The notes under the pieces were generated by a model. The model was not told the DNA's origin, did not search any database, and worked only from the letters and a program-made list of their open reading frames with translations. Shown piece by piece: positions 5,413 through 6,618 of a stretch of 6,618 bases of DNA. The translations under genes and the position numbers were made by a program. Within the stretch, counting starts at the first letter, position 1; each line of letters starts with the position of its first letter. Source of the DNA: Gammaproteobacteria bacterium (GTDB lineage Bacteria; Pseudomonadota; Gammaproteobacteria; JALTLT01); the NCBI GenBank assembly GCA_027001815.1, contig JALTLT010000117.1, positions 1 to 6,618 on the forward strand, in the 5' to 3' direction.

Positions 5413-6618
5413 GACGCGATCCGCTCCACGGACTCCTGAACGTGCGAAACGCGCAATGCGCCGGAGACAAGCTTCGGCAAAAGCGCATCGCGCAACCCGG
5501 AAAGGGTGCAGGACTCTCGGCTACACGACAAGGCCCGTTCCAGCAACGAACCAACCAATCCTTCAAAAGATGCCGCAAGGGAATCGGGGGGCCTAACGAC
5601 AGACAGTCTTAGAATCGCATTTGGTTGCGCTCGCTGGTGGCACACCGATCGTTCACGTGGTTGGACATCAACAAGCCACGCACGCTCGATCTCCCGGTTG
5701 AGTTTAGAGAACAACACCACGCCCGGTGGTAGACGCCACTTCTGGCTCTTGATTCCTGCGCCCAGCTCCATTTTTGGCCACCGCCATTCATCGAATGCCG
5801 GAATACTGAAGTGACAAAACATCGCGTCTGGCGATTGCTGTGGATTTTCGCTATCGCGAAGGTGCACGGCCACATCACCGAACCTTGCTGCTTCCCACCC
5901 CTCGGGGATCTCCCCCATCTCTGAGCCCACCAGGCGACCGGGGAAGAGGTCGTAGAGGTGGGCGGGGAGGCCGGGGAGGGATTGGCCGCGCTGCCAACGG
6001 CCTTCCATCTTGGCCCGCACGGGCACGAAGTCCACGAACCAGGCTTTGAAGATGGCCCGGGCCATCTCCTCCAGGGTTTCGCTCATCCGCCGCAGGAGTT
6101 CGCTCTTGTCGTCCAGGGTGCCCAGGATGTGGGCGATCGCGCGTTGTTCGGAGAGGGGGCGCCATAAAACGCTGATGGTCGCCAAGTCTCTTGCTCGTAT
6201 ACCGGATGCTCCCGCCCCCTGTTCGACTATGCTCCAAATTGCTGCGCGCCCTTCGTAAGAGCGGAAGTAATAATAGTAGAACAGAGGATCAGCTTTTTGG
6301 GGATCCAGCCTGACCCGCGTTACATGTGACTCAAAGGTTACAGGTTCATTGTCTTCTAGAAAGATGGAACATTTGACGGCTCCTTCAAGGACCAACGATT
6401 GTCTGGCGAACAGCAGGTCTCCTTTCTTGAGAAGAAACTTTTCTACTTCTACTTTGCTTAGAGGTACACGTTCCATCGGAATATTACGAAGTCTTGGATG
6501 GGCAAAAAGCTGGCCCATGTTAACCATCTTTACGCCTTCTCCTCGCATGGCTTTAGGGCGATTTAGCCCGTTACGCGGCGGTTCAAGGAAAAGATCGCCA
6601 AATGGACGAGTGACACAT
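5409..6618 (-). CDS. hsdS: Type I specificity subunit HsdS, 5' end outside the window, second recognition domain shortened
   Basis: HsdS sets the DNA target of the type I enzyme through two target-recognition domains (TRDs) separated by conserved helices. The frame is open to the right edge (VTRPFGDLFLEPPRNGLN at 6617-6564), so the true start lies a little beyond it; the ATG at 6548 is internal. Numbered from that Met, TRD1 runs to about 130, and the central spacer holds LSEQRAIAHILGTLDDKSELL (133-152) and ARAIFKAWFVDFVPVRAKMEG (163-183). TRD2 starts at PEGWEAARFGDV (215-226), and the distal spacer has GLRDALLPKLVSGALRV (351-367). TRD2 is too short: SVC (301-303) runs straight into HQRAQPNAIL, where TRD1 has about 40 residues between the equivalent points. 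An in-frame deletion at about 5640 is likely. hsdM should lie upstream. Confidence 0.93.
   Translation of the reverse strand, partial: CVTRPFGDLFLEPPRNGLNRPKAMRGEGVKMVNMGQLFAHPRLRNIPMERVPLSKVEVEKFLLKKGDLLFARQSLVLEGAVKCSIFLEDNEPVTFESHVTRVRLDPQKADPLFYYYYFRSYEGRAAIWSIVEQGAGASGIRARDLATISVLWRPLSEQRAIAHILGTLDDKSELLRRMSETLEEMARAIFKAWFVDFVPVRAKMEGRWQRGQSLPGLPAHLYDLFPGRLVGSEMGEIPEGWEAARFGDVAVHLRDSENPQQSPDAMFCHFSIPAFDEWRWPKMELGAGIKSQKWRLPPGVVLFSKLNREIERAWLVDVQPRERSVCHQRAQPNAILRLSVVRPPDSLAASFEGLVGSLLERALSCSRESCTLSGLRDALLPKLVSGALRVSHVQESVERIAS

Noticed and set aside
5875..6237. Minus-strand open frame (120 codons) inside hsdS
   Set aside because: It is a shifted reading of the GC-rich central spacer; the hsdS frame carries the conserved helices there.
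1..6618. CRISPR array, tRNA or rRNA genes, insertion sequence
   Set aside because: No regularly spaced repeats, no tRNA-like cloverleaf or rRNA segments, and no transposase or integrase reading frame were seen on either strand.

Overview
The window is bacterial DNA with high GC in most of its coding sequence and clear Shine-Dalgarno sites, and every recognisable gene lies on the minus strand. I cannot name the organism. Read in the direction of transcription (from 6618 down to 1), it holds the distal part of a type I restriction-modification operon, then a small two-gene cassette, then the start of an XRE-family regulator with its own promoter.

Operon (6618-1424): hsdS, whose first few codons lie beyond the window, overlaps a GIY-YIG nuclease/DUF4357 gene by ATGA. 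That gene overlaps hsdR by GTGA. hsdM is presumably upstream, outside the window. The operon looks damaged: hsdS appears to lack about 40 residues of its second target-recognition domain (in-frame), the GIY-YIG gene is frameshifted at a run of six T, and hsdR has both a frameshift near codon 63 and an in-frame amber codon at about codon 482. If the sequence is correct, restriction is very probably off. Base composition is mosaic: the hsdR body and the central hsdS spacer are GC-rich (about 67-75% in rows counted by hand), while the hsdS recognition domains and the hsdR N-terminus are about 48-55%. The hsdR frameshift sits at such a change.

Cassette (322-1422): the last 65 bases of the hsdR region occur twice, at 1423-1487 (the real gene end) and at 257-321 (an isolated remnant). 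The two copies are direct repeats that bracket about 1.1 kb. All five differences between them are synonymous third-position changes. The bracketed DNA encodes a small PD-(D/E)XK-like nuclease and a four-CxxC zinc-ribbon protein. The simplest reading is an insertion or recombination event at the 3' end of hsdR that regenerated the end of the gene and left the displaced one behind.

Regulator (1-220): an XRE helix-turn-helix protein runs off the left edge. Its promoter (TTGCAA, 17 bp, TAACAT) is covered by a perfect 6+3+6 palindrome, which suggests autoregulation or control by a partner. The leader carries a tandem repeat and a hairpin next to the ribosome binding site.

The most interesting points are the duplicated hsdR end with its two-gene cargo, and the pattern of several independent lesions in one mosaic restriction operon.
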